Assembly (NCBI GenBank): GCA_038253945.1
Contig: JBBSGR010000019.1
Coordinates: 1 to 46,330 of the forward strand
Direction of reading: 5' to 3'
Source: JBBRYW01 sp038253945
Lineage (GTDB): Bacteria; Actinomycetota; Thermoleophilia; Gaiellales; Gaiellaceae
DNA: 46,330 nt
In this document: positions 22,789 through 34,255 of the stretch, piece by piece
Position numbering within the stretch: position 1 is the stretch's first letter
Layout of the letters: every line of letters begins with the position of its first letter
Made by a program: the position numbers and the translations under genes
The notes under the pieces: generated by a model
Databases searched by the model: none
What the model saw: the letters and a program-made list of their open reading frames with translations, nothing else
Told to the model about the DNA's origin: nothing

Positions 22789-23589
22789 GTGCAGTTCGCC
22801 TCCCATCGCTCCTTCAGATCCAGGCCCTTCATCGTCCTTGCCGCGCTGACCACGCTGCTCGCGTCGCTCCTCACGACGGGAGGGGCTGCGGCGCGTCCGA
22901 GTACGCACGCTTCCGGTGTGAGCGGGCTCATCGTCTACGCGGCCGCCTCGCTGACCGACGTCTTCCCGCAGATCGACTCCGGCCCGAGGTACTCGTTCGG
23001 CGCGTCGAGCACGCTGGCCGCGCAGATCAGCCAGGGAGCGCCGGCGGATGTGTTCGCCTCCGCGAATACGACGATTCCCGATCAGTTGTTTGCCAAGGGG
23101 CTCGTGCGCAAGCCCGTCGTGTTCACGCGCAACCGGCTCGTGCTCGTCGTGCCGAAGTCGAATCCGGCCGGCATCCACAGCGTCTACGACCTGCGGAAGC
23201 CAGGCGTGAAGCTCGTGATCGCGGCGCCCGGGGTTCCGGTCGGAAGCTACACGCGGCAGGTGCTCAAGCAGATGGGACTGACGAGTGTGCTCTCGAACGT
23301 CGTCAGCCAGGAGTCAGACGTCCGCAGCGTGCTCTCGAAGGTCGCGCTCGGCGAAGCTGACGCTGGTTTCGTCTACTCCACCGACGCCAGGACCACTCCG
23401 GGCAAGGTGAGGGTGCTCAAGATCCCCGCCTGGGCGCAGCCGAAGGTCACCTACGAGATCGCGGTCGTCTCCTCGAGCAGCAACAAGGCGAAGGCTCAGC
23501 GGTTCATCAAGGAGGTGCTGAGCAAGGCGGGCCAGAAGAAGTTACTGGCGGCCGGCTTCCTGCCGATTCCGAAGCAGCCGGGCCATTGA
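22789..23589 (+). CDS. modA: Molybdate ABC transporter substrate-binding protein
   Basis: 266 aa. The N-terminal export signal (about 1-36) has no cysteine lipobox. The mature part has the ModA fold: LIVYAAASLTDVFPQI, FGASSTLAAQISQGAPADVFASAN with oxyanion-binding serines, a hinge at KPVVFTRNRLVLVVPKSNP, and VALGEADAGFVYSTDA. It binds molybdate or tungstate outside the membrane. GAAAGG lies eight bases before the GTG. Its stop overlaps the TTG start of modB. Confidence 0.93.
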   Translation: MQFASHRSFRSRPFIVLAALTTLLASLLTTGGAAARPSTHASGVSGLIVYAAASLTDVFPQIDSGPRYSFGASSTLAAQISQGAPADVFASANTTIPDQLFAKGLVRKPVVFTRNRLVLVVPKSNPAGIHSVYDLRKPGVKLVIAAPGVPVGSYTRQVLKQMGLTSVLSNVVSQESDVRSVLSKVALGEADAGFVYSTDARTTPGKVRVLKIPAWAQPKVTYEIAVVSSSSNKAKAQRFIKEVLSKAGQKKLLAAGFLPIPKQPGH

Positions 23590-24440
23590 GCGCACGCAGG
23601 AGCGGGCAGATCGTGCCCAGAGCTCTGGTCGCCCTCGTCTACTTTCTCGCTGTCGCCGTCGCGCTGGCCTTTCTGGTGCTGCCGGTGCTTGCGATCTTCG
23701 TCCACGTCTCTCCCGGCCGGCTGGTGGACCAGCTCTCCAACCCGGTCGTCGGCGACGCGCTGATCGTTAGCTTCAAGACGACGCTGATCGCGCAGATACT
23801 CGTGCTGCTGCTCGGGACACCGACTGCGTATCTGCTGGCCAGCCGGCGATTCCCCGGCCGGTCGCTCTGCATCACGCTCGTCGAGCTTCCACTTGTGCTC
23901 CCTCCGGCCGTGGCCGGTATCGGCCTACTGGCCGCGTTCGGCCGCTTCGGGCTGCTCGGCTCCACGCTCCGTTCGGTCGGTGTCACGATCCCGTTTACCC
24001 AGAGCGCGGTCACGATCGCGGTCGCGTTCGTCGCCAGCCCGCTCTACGTCCGCCAGGCGATCGCCGCCTTCGAGGCGATCGACCCGAACCTCGTCGCCGC
24101 CTCCCGCACACTCGGCGCCGGCCCAGCGCGCACGTTCTTCCGCGTCGTGCTTCCCCTGGCCCGAGGCGGTCTCGCCGCGGGCGCGGCGCTCGCATTCGCG
24201 CGCGGTCTCGGCGAGTTCGGCGCCACGATCATGTTCGCCGGCAGCCTGCAGAAGGTGACGCAGACGCTGCCGCTTGCGATCTACGCCGAGTTCGAGGTCA
24301 ACTTCGACGTCACCCTCGCAATCAGCGCGCTGCTCGTCCTGATCAGCGCCGCCCTCCTGATCTCCCTCAAGCTGACCTCTCTATGGCAGCCCTCAGAGCA
24401 GACTTCACGCTCCCGCTTCGCTCGTTTGAGCTGGAGCTAG
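23586..24440 (+). CDS. modB: Molybdate ABC transporter permease
   Basis: 284 aa with about six membrane helices. The EAA loop that contacts the ATPase is AAFEAIDPNLVAASRTLGAGPARTFFRVVLPLA, followed by GLGEFGATIMFAGS, the hallmark of ModB-type permeases. The TTG at 23586 overlaps the modA stop; a GTG at 23613 with AGGAG upstream is an equally good start and would remove nine residues. The C-terminus overlaps modC by 58 bases. Confidence 0.92.
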   Translation: MSARRSGQIVPRALVALVYFLAVAVALAFLVLPVLAIFVHVSPGRLVDQLSNPVVGDALIVSFKTTLIAQILVLLLGTPTAYLLASRRFPGRSLCITLVELPLVLPPAVAGIGLLAAFGRFGLLGSTLRSVGVTIPFTQSAVTIAVAFVASPLYVRQAIAAFEAIDPNLVAASRTLGAGPARTFFRVVLPLARGGLAAGAALAFARGLGEFGATIMFAGSLQKVTQTLPLAIYAEFEVNFDVTLAISALLVLISAALLISLKLTSLWQPSEQTSRSRFARLSWS

Positions 24441-25411
24441 CGCTCGAGGTCGACCGCACCGTCGCCCTGGTCGGGCCGTCGGGCGCCGGGAAGACCTCGG
24501 TGCTCAGGGCGATCGCCGGGCTCGTGCGTCCGCCGCGAGGACGGATAGCGCTGATGGACGAGGTCTGGCTGGACAGCGACCGGCGCCTCTTCCGCAAGCC
24601 CGACGAGCGTCGCGTCGGGCTCGTCTTCCAGGAGTACGCGCTCTTCCCGCACCTCACGGTCCGCCAGAACGTCGGCTACGCGGGCAAGGAGCGCGCCGAC
24701 GAATACCTCGAGCGATTCCGCATCTCGCACCTCGCCCACGCCAAGCCGGCCGCGCTCTCCGGTGGCGAGCGCCAGCGCGTCGCCCTAGCGCGGGCGCTCG
24801 CCCGCGGGCCCGGTGTCATCCTGCTCGACGAGCCACTCTCCGCCCTCGATGCCCACACGAAGGGCACGGTGCGCGCCGAGCTCCAGGAGCTGCTGCACGG
24901 ACTCGCGCTGCCGACCATCCTCGTCACGCACGATTTCGAGGACGCCGCCGCGCTCGCCGAGCAGGTCGGCGTGATCGTCGACGGGCGCCTGCGCCAGTTT
25001 GCGACCCCGAGCGAGCTCGTCGACCGGCCGACCGACGCGTTTGTCGCCTCCTTCACCGGCGCCAACCTGCTCCGAGGCACGGCGCACCGAGTCGACGACG
25101 ACATCACCCTCGTCCAACTCGACACCGGCGAGCTCGTCTATTCGACCGAACGGGGCGAAGGCGCGGTCGGCGTGGTCGTCTACCCCTGGGAAGTCTCGAT
25201 TGGCCGCCTCCACCAGCAGGACTCCGCCATGAACCTGATCCAGGGGGAGATCCGCTCCGTCGTCACTGTCGGCAACCGCGTCCGCGTTCGCGTCGGTCCG
25301 ATCACGGCGGAGGTCACCGCGCCGTCTGCCGAGAAGCTCGAGCTGGCACGCGGCGGCATCGCGTTCGCAACCTTCAAAGCAACCGGAACACGACTCGTCC
25401 CGCTCGCCTGA
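24383..25411 (+). CDS. modC: Molybdate ABC transporter ATP-binding protein
   Basis: 342 aa. Walker A is GPSGAGKTS (31-39), the Q-loop is FQEYALFPHLTV, the signature LSGGERQRVALARAL, Walker B VILLDEPLSALD and the H-loop ILVTHDFEDAAALA. The C-terminal ~110 residues form the TOBE/Mop-like regulatory domain (MNLIQGEIRSVVTVGNRVRVRVG). It energises ModB. The long overlap with modB shows tight coupling. A 6-bp hairpin TACCGC/GCGGTA follows at about 25416-25432 and may help end the operon. Confidence 0.93.
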   Translation: MAALRADFTLPLRSFELELALEVDRTVALVGPSGAGKTSVLRAIAGLVRPPRGRIALMDEVWLDSDRRLFRKPDERRVGLVFQEYALFPHLTVRQNVGYAGKERADEYLERFRISHLAHAKPAALSGGERQRVALARALARGPGVILLDEPLSALDAHTKGTVRAELQELLHGLALPTILVTHDFEDAAALAEQVGVIVDGRLRQFATPSELVDRPTDAFVASFTGANLLRGTAHRVDDDITLVQLDTGELVYSTERGEGAVGVVVYPWEVSIGRLHQQDSAMNLIQGEIRSVVTVGNRVRVRVGPITAEVTAPSAEKLELARGGIAFATFKATGTRLVPLA

Positions 25412-25493
25412 CTACGTACCGCGCGAAGCGGTAACCGCGTCACGCTCCCCAGGCGCCGGTCGAGCAGCGAGAACACGTGCGTACAGTGCTGGC

Positions 25494-25630
25494 GTGGAGC
25501 TCATCCGGCGCGAGACGGAGAGCGGCTGGTCGGAAACAGTGCGGCGCGATCCGGCGCCGGCGTTGAGGGGGCACGTCTCCGTGTATCACGAGTTCCGCGA
25601 GCGGACGGCGGCGCCGCAGAGGCTGGCTGA
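25494..25630 (+). pseudogene. AraC-family regulator, N-terminal fragment
   Basis: A GTG at 25494 opens ELIRRETESGWSETVRRDPAPALRGHVSVYHEFRERTAAPQ, which resembles the first ~45 residues of AraC regulators carrying an N-terminal ligand domain. Nothing of the rest of that domain or of the AraC DNA-binding helices follows; after about 25630 the frame only shadows the deacetylase gene. The 82 bases before it (25412-25493) hold no gene. Confidence 0.5.
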
Positions 25631-25666
25631 GCGCGGGCAGCACCAGCTGGCCCGACCGTGTGGCAG

Positions 25667-26497
<831 letters not shown>

Positions 26498-26508
26498 GCG
26501 AGCGTGGC

Positions 26509-27354
26509 TCAGGAGCTCGATTCGGCCTCCAGCGCGGCGAGGCGCTCGGCGAGCTGGTTCAGGCCCCATCGGCGGGCGAGCTGCGACGCGGACCCCCATG
26601 CGGGCGCCTGGTCGCCGAGCTCGGGCAGGGGTGCCGTCGGGTCGAGCGTCGCGAGGCGCCGGTAGAGGCGCAGATCGTCGGCCTCGCTGCCGAAGCGGCC
26701 TGCGGCGAGCGCTTCCTCCAGCGAGCCGTACCGGCGCACGACCTCAGCCGCTTTCTTGGGGCCGATCCCGCTCGCTCCGGGCAGCCGGTCCGATGGATCG
26801 CCCCTGAGAGCGATGAAATCCGGCACCTGCTCCGGCTCGACGCCGTAGCGCTCGCGTACCTCCGCCGGCCCGATTCGCGCGAGCTGCGACACGCCGCGCA
26901 CCGGCTGGAGGATCGTCGTGTGCTCGCTCACGAGCTGGAAGGCGTCGCGGTCGGAGGTCGCGACCACCGCCGATCCGCCGCGCTTCTCCTCGAATGCGAC
27001 CGCGGCTGCGAGGAAGTCGTCCGCCTCGTAACCGGCCGCCTTCGCGCGCGCGAACCCGAAGGCGTCCACGAGCTCCGGCAAGAGGGGCAGCTGCTCGAGC
27101 AGGGCCTCGTCGAACTCACGTCCACCCTGATAGCCGGCGAATGCCTCGTGGCGGTAGGTCGGCGCCTCGAGCGTGTCCCAACCGACGAAGATGGCCCGCG
27201 GCCGCTCGTCCTGCCACAGGCGGACGAGCATGTTGGCGAAGCCGACGATCGCGCCGCCCGGGCGGCCCTCGGCGCGTTGGATCGACTTCGGCAGGGCGTG
27301 GTAGGCGCGGTGTGCGAGCGAGTCGCCGTCGATCGCGAGCAGCGGCCGCGTCAA
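26509..27354 (-). CDS. 5'-3' exonuclease (PolA N-terminal/FEN type)
   Basis: 281 aa, the size of a stand-alone 5' nuclease. Metal-binding acidic residues lie in LLAIDGDSLAHRAYHALP, GYEADDFLAAAVAF and VATSDRDAFQLV. The H3TH DNA-binding motif is DPSDRLPGASGIGPKKAAEVVRRYGSLEEAL. It removes 5' flaps or RNA primers in the cytosol. The TTG start overlaps the stop of the acyltransferase gene (TTGA). Whether this supplements a PolA elsewhere cannot be told. Confidence 0.9.
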   Translation of the reverse strand: MTRPLLAIDGDSLAHRAYHALPKSIQRAEGRPGGAIVGFANMLVRLWQDERPRAIFVGWDTLEAPTYRHEAFAGYQGGREFDEALLEQLPLLPELVDAFGFARAKAAGYEADDFLAAAVAFEEKRGGSAVVATSDRDAFQLVSEHTTILQPVRGVSQLARIGPAEVRERYGVEPEQVPDFIALRGDPSDRLPGASGIGPKKAAEVVRRYGSLEEALAAGRFGSEADDLRLYRRLATLDPTAPLPELGDQAPAWGSASQLARRWGLNQLAERLAALEAESSS

Positions 27355-27962
27355 AGCGTCGCCTCGAGGCGCGCGATCTCCGACATCAGCTGCTCCGTGG
27401 CGGCCTCTGCGACATCGGCCTCGGGCTGCCCCCCGGACTCTTCGAGCGATACCGCGGGGCCGTAGGCGACGCGGACCCGCGGCAGGCGGGCCAATCGCTC
27501 GGTGCCCTTGACGGCCGCCGGGATGAGCGGAACGCCGGCCGCCAGAGCGATGCGGGCGGCTCCGGTGTGCGGACGCGCCTCGAACTTCTTGCGCAGTCCC
27601 TTTGCCCGGCGCGTCCCCTCGGGGAACATGACGAGCACGTCACCGCCCTGGCAGACGCGGATCGCAGTCCGGATCGCCTCCGCGTCGCCCTCCCCGCGTC
27701 GAACCGGGAAAGCGCCGATCGCGCGCAGCATCGGCGTCAGGACGGGGTTGAAGAGCTCGGACTTCGCCATCCAGCGGAGGCGATGGCGCGGCCAGAGCGG
27801 AATCCCGATCGCCCACGGATCGACGTTCGAGACGTGGTTGACGCCGAGCACGAAGCCGCCCTCGGCCGGCAGGTGCTCCACGCCTGTTGCGGTGAGGCGG
27901 AAGAGCCCCCGGACGATGGGCCAGCTCACGATTCCGACGAAGAGATAGAACCCCCGCGACAT
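27351..27962 (-). CDS. 1-acylglycerol-3-phosphate acyltransferase (PlsC family)
   Basis: 203 aa from the ATG at 27962, where family homology begins; the open frame upstream is only a shadow of topB. An N-terminal hydrophobic helix (FYLFVGIVSWPIVRGLF) precedes acyltransferase block I NHVSNVDPW (the HX4D motif). Block II surrounds FPVRRGEGD, and block III is VMFPEGTRRAKG. It acylates lysophosphatidate, or a related glycerolipid, at the membrane. It is divergent from topB with 33 bases between starts and heads the exonuclease/deacetylase unit. Confidence 0.87.
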   Translation of the reverse strand: MSRGFYLFVGIVSWPIVRGLFRLTATGVEHLPAEGGFVLGVNHVSNVDPWAIGIPLWPRHRLRWMAKSELFNPVLTPMLRAIGAFPVRRGEGDAEAIRTAIRVCQGGDVLVMFPEGTRRAKGLRKKFEARPHTGAARIALAAGVPLIPAAVKGTERLARLPRVRVAYGPAVSLEESGGQPEADVAEAATEQLMSEIARLEATL

Positions 27963-27995
27963 CCCGGGGAGTATTGCTTGGCTAAGGTGTTCGCC

Positions 27996-30158
27996 GTGAG
28001 CAAGACCCTCGTCATCGCCGAGAAACCTTCCGTCGGGCGCGACCTTGCGAATGCACTGCCCGGCAGCTTCACGAGCTCCGACGGCTACCTCGAGTCGGAG
28101 GAGTACGTGGTCACCTTCGCCGTGGGGCACCTCGTCGAGCTCGCAGGTCCGGACGCCTACGACGAGCGCTTCAAGAAGTGGCGGATGGCAGACCTCCCGA
28201 TCGTCCCGGACGCGTTCCGGCTCCAGCCGCGCGACGCCAAGTCGAAGAAGCAGCTCAAGCTCGTCCACAAGCTGCTCAAGCGGGACGACGTCGACCGCGT
28301 CATCAACGCCTGCGACTCCGGCCGCGAGGGGGAGTTGATCTTCGCGTACATCTGGGACACCGCCGGCGTCGACAAGCCGGTCGAGCGGCTCTGGATCAAC
28401 TCGATGACGAAAACGGCGATCCGGGACGGCTTCGAGCGGCTCCGTCCCGGCTCGCAGCTCAAGCCGCTCGAGGCGGCCGCGCGCTCGCGCTCGGAGGCCG
28501 ACTGGCTCGTCGGCATGAACGCGACCCGCGCCGCGACGATTCGCGGCCGTGCCTGGGTGGGCGGCGTCGTCTCGCTCGGTCGGGTGCAGACGCCGACGCT
28601 CGCAATGATCGTGCGCCGTGAGCGGGAGATCCAGGCTTTCGTGCCCGAGCCCTACTGGCTCGTTCGGGCTCAGTTCGACCCGCGCTACGAGGGGCTCTGG
28701 TTCGAGGGCGACGAGACGCGCCTGAAGGAAGGCGCGCGTGCGGACGAGATCGTCGAGAAGGTCTCGGGCAAGGACGGCACCGTGGCGTCGGTCGAGCGCA
28801 AGCAGCAGTCGGAGCGCGCGCCCTTGCTCTACGACCTGACCTCGCTCCAGCGCGACGCCAACCGCCGCTTCGGGTTCTCGGCGCGCCGCACGCTGCAGGC
28901 CGCGCAGTCCCTCTACGAGGGCAAGAAGGCCCTCACCTATCCCCGCACGTCGTCCCGCTACCTGTCCGGGGATTTGGTGCCGGCGATCAAGCCGACCGCC
29001 GAGACGCTCGTGCCGATCTCCGACTACACGGCCGGCGCTCGTTTCGTGCTCGGACTCGGGCAGCTACCCCTGAGCAGAGTCGTCAACGATGCCCGGGTCG
29101 ACGACCACCACGCGATCATCCCGACGGACGTCGCCCACGACGTGAGCGCCTTCTCGCCGGACGAGCGCCGCGTCTTCGACCTCGTGGCCCGGCGGTTCCT
29201 GGCCGTCTTCCACCCGCCCGCGCGCTACGAGCGGACGACGATCGTGACAGAGGTCGAGGACGAGCGCTTCCGTACCCGCGGCAAGGTCACGCTCGAGCCG
29301 GGCTGGCGAGGCGTGTACGGGCTCGAGGCCGACGTGACGAACGGCGCACAGGAGGATGGAGAGACGGAGGGCGGTGAGCTGCCGCGGGTCGAGCAGGGAC
29401 AGACCGTCCGCTGCCTGCATGCCGAGAGCGAGGCGAAGGAGACGAAGCCGCCGCCCCGCTACACCGAGGCGACGCTCCTCTCCGCGATGGAGACGGCCGG
29501 CAAGCTGATCGACGACGAGGAGCTGCGCGAGGCGATGAAGGAGCGCGGCCTCGGCACACCGGCGACCCGCGCCGAGATGATCGAGACGCTGATCCGCCGC
29601 GAGTACGTGGAGCGCGCCGGCAAGGACCTGCAGGCGACGCCCAAGGGAATCCAGGTGATCACGATGATCGAGGGGCATCCGCTGACGTCGCCGGAGCTGA
29701 CCGGCGACTGGGAGAAGCAGCTCGCCGACATCGAGCACGGCCAGGGCGATCGTGGCGCCTTCATGCAGCAGATCGAAGGCCTGACGCGCGCCACCGTCGA
29801 GGAGATCGCCGCGCTCGACAAGGAGAAGCTCCGCCCCGAGCGCGTCGAGCTCGGCCCCTGCCCGCGCTGCGGCCAGACGATCCGCGAGAACTCGCGCGCG
29901 TTCGGCTGCACGAGCTGGAAGAGCAAGGAGGAGCCGGGCTGCGGTTTCGTGATCTGGAAGCGCGTCGCGGGCCGTACGATCACCCCCGAGGTGGCCCGCC
30001 AGCTGCTCGAGGAGGGCCGTACGAAGGAGGTGCTGTCGGGCTTCCGTTCGAAGGCCGGCAAACCTTTTAGGGCCCGGCTCGTCTTGAACAGTGAGGGCAA
30101 GACGGAGTTCGATTTCCCGGCGCCGACTCGCACGAAGGAGCCGGCCGCGGTGGAATAG
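27996..30158 (+). CDS. topB: DNA topoisomerase III (type IA)
   Basis: 720 aa. The N-terminal Toprim domain has LVIAEKPSVGRDLA and the metal motif in ACDSGREGELI (Asp107, Glu111, Glu113), the TopB form of DxDxxREGE. The active-site tyrosine is Tyr315 in ALTYPRTSSRYLS. Later blocks are DHHAIIPT and GLGTPATRAEMIETLIRREY; the tail has a zinc-ribbon start CPRCGQTI. The enzyme passes one DNA strand through another and decatenates precatenanes. GTG 27996 is preferred; GTG 27987 is possible. Downstream is the sigma factor, 94 bases away. Confidence 0.92.
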   Translation: MSKTLVIAEKPSVGRDLANALPGSFTSSDGYLESEEYVVTFAVGHLVELAGPDAYDERFKKWRMADLPIVPDAFRLQPRDAKSKKQLKLVHKLLKRDDVDRVINACDSGREGELIFAYIWDTAGVDKPVERLWINSMTKTAIRDGFERLRPGSQLKPLEAAARSRSEADWLVGMNATRAATIRGRAWVGGVVSLGRVQTPTLAMIVRREREIQAFVPEPYWLVRAQFDPRYEGLWFEGDETRLKEGARADEIVEKVSGKDGTVASVERKQQSERAPLLYDLTSLQRDANRRFGFSARRTLQAAQSLYEGKKALTYPRTSSRYLSGDLVPAIKPTAETLVPISDYTAGARFVLGLGQLPLSRVVNDARVDDHHAIIPTDVAHDVSAFSPDERRVFDLVARRFLAVFHPPARYERTTIVTEVEDERFRTRGKVTLEPGWRGVYGLEADVTNGAQEDGETEGGELPRVEQGQTVRCLHAESEAKETKPPPRYTEATLLSAMETAGKLIDDEELREAMKERGLGTPATRAEMIETLIRREYVERAGKDLQATPKGIQVITMIEGHPLTSPELTGDWEKQLADIEHGQGDRGAFMQQIEGLTRATVEEIAALDKEKLRPERVELGPCPRCGQTIRENSRAFGCTSWKSKEEPGCGFVIWKRVAGRTITPEVARQLLEEGRTKEVLSGFRSKAGKPFRARLVLNSEGKTEFDFPAPTRTKEPAAVE

Positions 30159-30239
30159 AGGCGAAGCGCCTTCGTTAGGTGTTTGTTAGACCCGCGCAAG
30201 AACGGGGACATCACTCTGGAAACGCGAGGAGATACCCCC

Positions 30240-30245
30240 TACAGT
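30240..30245 (+). promoter_or_regulatory. -10 element of the sigma-factor gene
   Basis: TACAGT seven bases before the GTG start, so transcription would begin at the start codon, a leaderless mRNA. There is no good TTGACA-type -35; GGAAAC lies at about 30218-30223. Confidence 0.4.
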
Positions 30246-30252
30246 CAGAAGT

Positions 30253-31395
30253 GTGAGATCCAGCAAACTTCCGCAGGCGTCGAGCTCGGAAGTGGCTAGA
30301 AAGGACGTTGAGAGGCTCTTGACACCGAACCAGTTGCACGATTTGCTCGAGACCGAGCAGGGTCGAACGCTCGTCGAGGCCTCGGAGGAGCGCGGCTTCG
30401 TCGAGCCGGTCGAGTTCGAGGCGTTCGTGCTCGAGCACGAGTTGAACGAGGAGGACAGCGAGCAGCTGACCAGGGAGCTCGAGACAATCGGGCTCGAGGT
30501 CGGGCAGCCGAACCAGGCCCCGGAGGCAGAACCGGTCGTCGAGACGCGCCAGCCGGAGCCGGCCGAGGCGCTCTCGGGCTCCGCCGACAGCCTGCAGCTC
30601 TTCCTCGCCGACGTCGGCCGCCACAAGCTTCTGACCGCCGCCGAGGAGGTCTCCCTCGCCAAGGCGATCGAGCGCGGCGACCCCGTCGCGAAGCGCCGGA
30701 TGATCGAGTCCAACCTGCGGCTCGTCGTCTCGATCGCGAAGGGCTACCGCGGTCTGGGCGTGCCGTTCCTCGATCTGATCCAGGAGGGCACGCTGGGACT
30801 CAACCGAGCCGTCGAGAAGTTCGACTGGCGCCGCGGCTACAAATTCTCGACCTACGCGACCTGGTGGATCCGCCAGTCGGTGCAGCGCGCCGTCGCGAAC
30901 CACGCGCGGACGATTCGCGTGCCCGTCCACGTCGTCGAGCGCCAGCAGAAGCTGAGCCGGGCGGCGCGCCGGCTGGAGGTCGAGCTGGGGCGTGAGGCGA
31001 CCAAGCTGGAGCTCGCGGAAGCCACGGGGCTCCCGCTGCAGCACGTCGACGAGGCGCTCGGCGCGGCTCTGGCCTCGGTCTCGCTGAACCAGACGGTCGG
31101 CGCGGACGACGAGGGCGAGCTCGGCGACCTCTTCGCCGACCGCGAGGCGGCCGACCCGTTCGACGAGGCCGAGGAGTCGCTGCGCCGCCAGGGCGTACGC
31201 CGCGCGCTCGACGCTCTGCCCGAGCGTGAGCGCCGGATTCTCGAGCTTCGCTTCGGCTTCGAGGGCGAGCCGTGGACGCTCGAGGCGATCGGGCACGAGC
31301 TCGATCTGACTCGTGAGCGGGTGCGGCAGCTCGAAGGCCAGGCTCTCGCACGCCTCGCCGCCATTCGCGATCTCGCTTCGGTGGCTGCGGCGTAG
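30253..31395 (+). CDS. rpoD: RNA polymerase sigma-70 factor, primary type
   Basis: 380 aa. Residues ~16-80 look like region 1.1 (RKDVERLLTPNQLHDLLE, FEAFVLEHELNEED), characteristic of group 1 sigma factors. Region 1.2 is DSLQLFLADVGRHKLLTAAEE. Region 2 is NLRLVVSIAKGYRGLGVPF, LIQEGTLGLNRAVEKFDW and YATWWIRQSVQRAVANHART (-10 recognition). Region 3 is LSRAARRLEVELGREAT. Region 4 is LPERERRILELRFG and WTLEAIGHELDLTRERVRQLEGQALARL (-35 recognition). It could be the housekeeping factor or a closely related group 2 factor; no second sigma gene is visible to compare. Confidence 0.88.
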   Translation: MRSSKLPQASSSEVARKDVERLLTPNQLHDLLETEQGRTLVEASEERGFVEPVEFEAFVLEHELNEEDSEQLTRELETIGLEVGQPNQAPEAEPVVETRQPEPAEALSGSADSLQLFLADVGRHKLLTAAEEVSLAKAIERGDPVAKRRMIESNLRLVVSIAKGYRGLGVPFLDLIQEGTLGLNRAVEKFDWRRGYKFSTYATWWIRQSVQRAVANHARTIRVPVHVVERQQKLSRAARRLEVELGREATKLELAEATGLPLQHVDEALGAALASVSLNQTVGADDEGELGDLFADREAADPFDEAEESLRRQGVRRALDALPERERRILELRFGFEGEPWTLEAIGHELDLTRERVRQLEGQALARLAAIRDLASVAAA

Positions 31396-31425
31396 GCGCT
31401 CTCGGGCATCGCGCAGGAAACCGTC

Positions 31426-31441
31426 GGCGGCTTCGGCCGCC
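31426..31441 (+). terminator. UUCG hairpin after the sigma gene
   Basis: GGCGGC-TTCG-GCCGCC, a perfect six-pair stem with a very stable tetraloop, 31 bases after the stop. It is followed by a T-rich but mixed stretch rather than a pure U-run. Confidence 0.5.
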
Positions 31442-31471
31442 TCTCGTCGTTTGGCCGGCCTAACACTGGGC

Positions 31472-31500
31472 TTGCCCCAACGTCAGACCTATTGGATACT
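31472..31500 (+). promoter_or_regulatory. Candidate promoter of the peptide transporter operon
   Basis: TTGCCC (31472-31477), 17 bases, GATACT (31495-31500). The start codon is 50 bases beyond the -10. Confidence 0.45.
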
Positions 31501-31549
31501 GAAGCTGTCGCCCCGTCTTGAGTGAGCGGCAGCAGCGAAAGGAGAAGGT

Positions 31550-33214
<1,665 letters not shown>

Positions 33215-33250
33215 GCTCCTAGCGTGCAGCCGGCGAGCGACGCGACCTAG

Positions 33251-34255
33251 ATGCTCAGGTTCGTCGTTCGCCGGCTGCTGCTCCTCGTTCCGATTCTCTT
33301 CGGCGTCTCGATTCTGATCTTCTTCTGGGTCAGGGCGCTGCCGGGGAGCTCGATCGACGCGCTGCTCGGAGAGCGCGCGACCCCGCAGCTCGTGGCCCAG
33401 TACAAGCGGCAGTACGGCCTCAACGAGCCGCTCTACAAGCAGTACGGCAAGTATCTCGAGCGCACGGTGAAGGGCGACTTCGGCGTCAGCATCGCGTCGC
33501 GACGGCTCGTCTCGACCGAGATCAGGGAGCGGTTTCCGGCGACAGTCGAGCTGGCGCTCGCGGCGATGATCTTCGCGATGGGGGTGGGGATTCCGCTCGG
33601 CTTTCTCGCCGCGAAGCGGCACGGAAGCCTGTTCGATCACCTGAGCCTGCTCTTATCCCTGCTCGGGATCTCGATCCCGATCTTCTTCCTCGCAATCATC
33701 CTCAAGTACATCTTCGCCGTCCGTCTCGGCTGGCTACCCACCGTCGGCCGCGTGTCGGTCACGATCGACGTCAAGTCGCGGACGAACTTCTACGTCATCG
33801 ACACCATCCTCGCAGGGGACTGGCACGCCCTGGGTGACGTGCTGAAGCACCTGGTCCTGCCGGCGCTGGCGCTCGGCTCGATCCCGCTCGCGGTGGTCGC
33901 GCGGATCACGCGCGCAGCCGTGCTCGACGTGCAGAACGAGGACTACGTGCGAACGGCCCGCGCCAAGGGCCTCGCCCCGCGAATCGTCGACCGCCGGCAC
34001 ATCTTCCGCAACGCGATGCTGCCGATCTCCACGATCGTGGGGCTGCAGACAGGGCTCCTGCTCTCCGGGGCCGTCCTGACGGAGACCGTCTTCGCGTACC
34101 CCGGGATGGGATCGTGGCTTGCGAACGCGATCTTCAACCGCGACTACGCCGTGATTCAGGGCGGCGTGCTCTTCCTCGCGGTCGTCTTCGTCCTCGTCAA
34201 CCTGCTCGTGGACATCTCATATGCGCTCATCAACCCGCGGATCCGATACTCGTAG
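33251..34255 (+). CDS. Peptide ABC transporter permease (DppB/OppB type)
   Basis: 334 aa, six membrane helices. DppB-type features are the N-terminal LLLVPILFGVSILIFFWVRALPG, QYGLNEPLYKQYGKYL, GDFGVS and the EAA loop YVRTARAKGLAPRIVDRRHIFRNAMLPI, then GAVLTETVFAYPGMG. The C-terminus INPRIRYS is near the family end. The TAG stop is formed by the first bases of the inserted MITE-like repeat (34253-34418), so the original stop may have been a few codons later. Confidence 0.92.
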   Translation: MLRFVVRRLLLLVPILFGVSILIFFWVRALPGSSIDALLGERATPQLVAQYKRQYGLNEPLYKQYGKYLERTVKGDFGVSIASRRLVSTEIRERFPATVELALAAMIFAMGVGIPLGFLAAKRHGSLFDHLSLLLSLLGISIPIFFLAIILKYIFAVRLGWLPTVGRVSVTIDVKSRTNFYVIDTILAGDWHALGDVLKHLVLPALALGSIPLAVVARITRAAVLDVQNEDYVRTARAKGLAPRIVDRRHIFRNAMLPISTIVGLQTGLLLSGAVLTETVFAYPGMGSWLANAIFNRDYAVIQGGVLFLAVVFVLVNLLVDISYALINPRIRYS

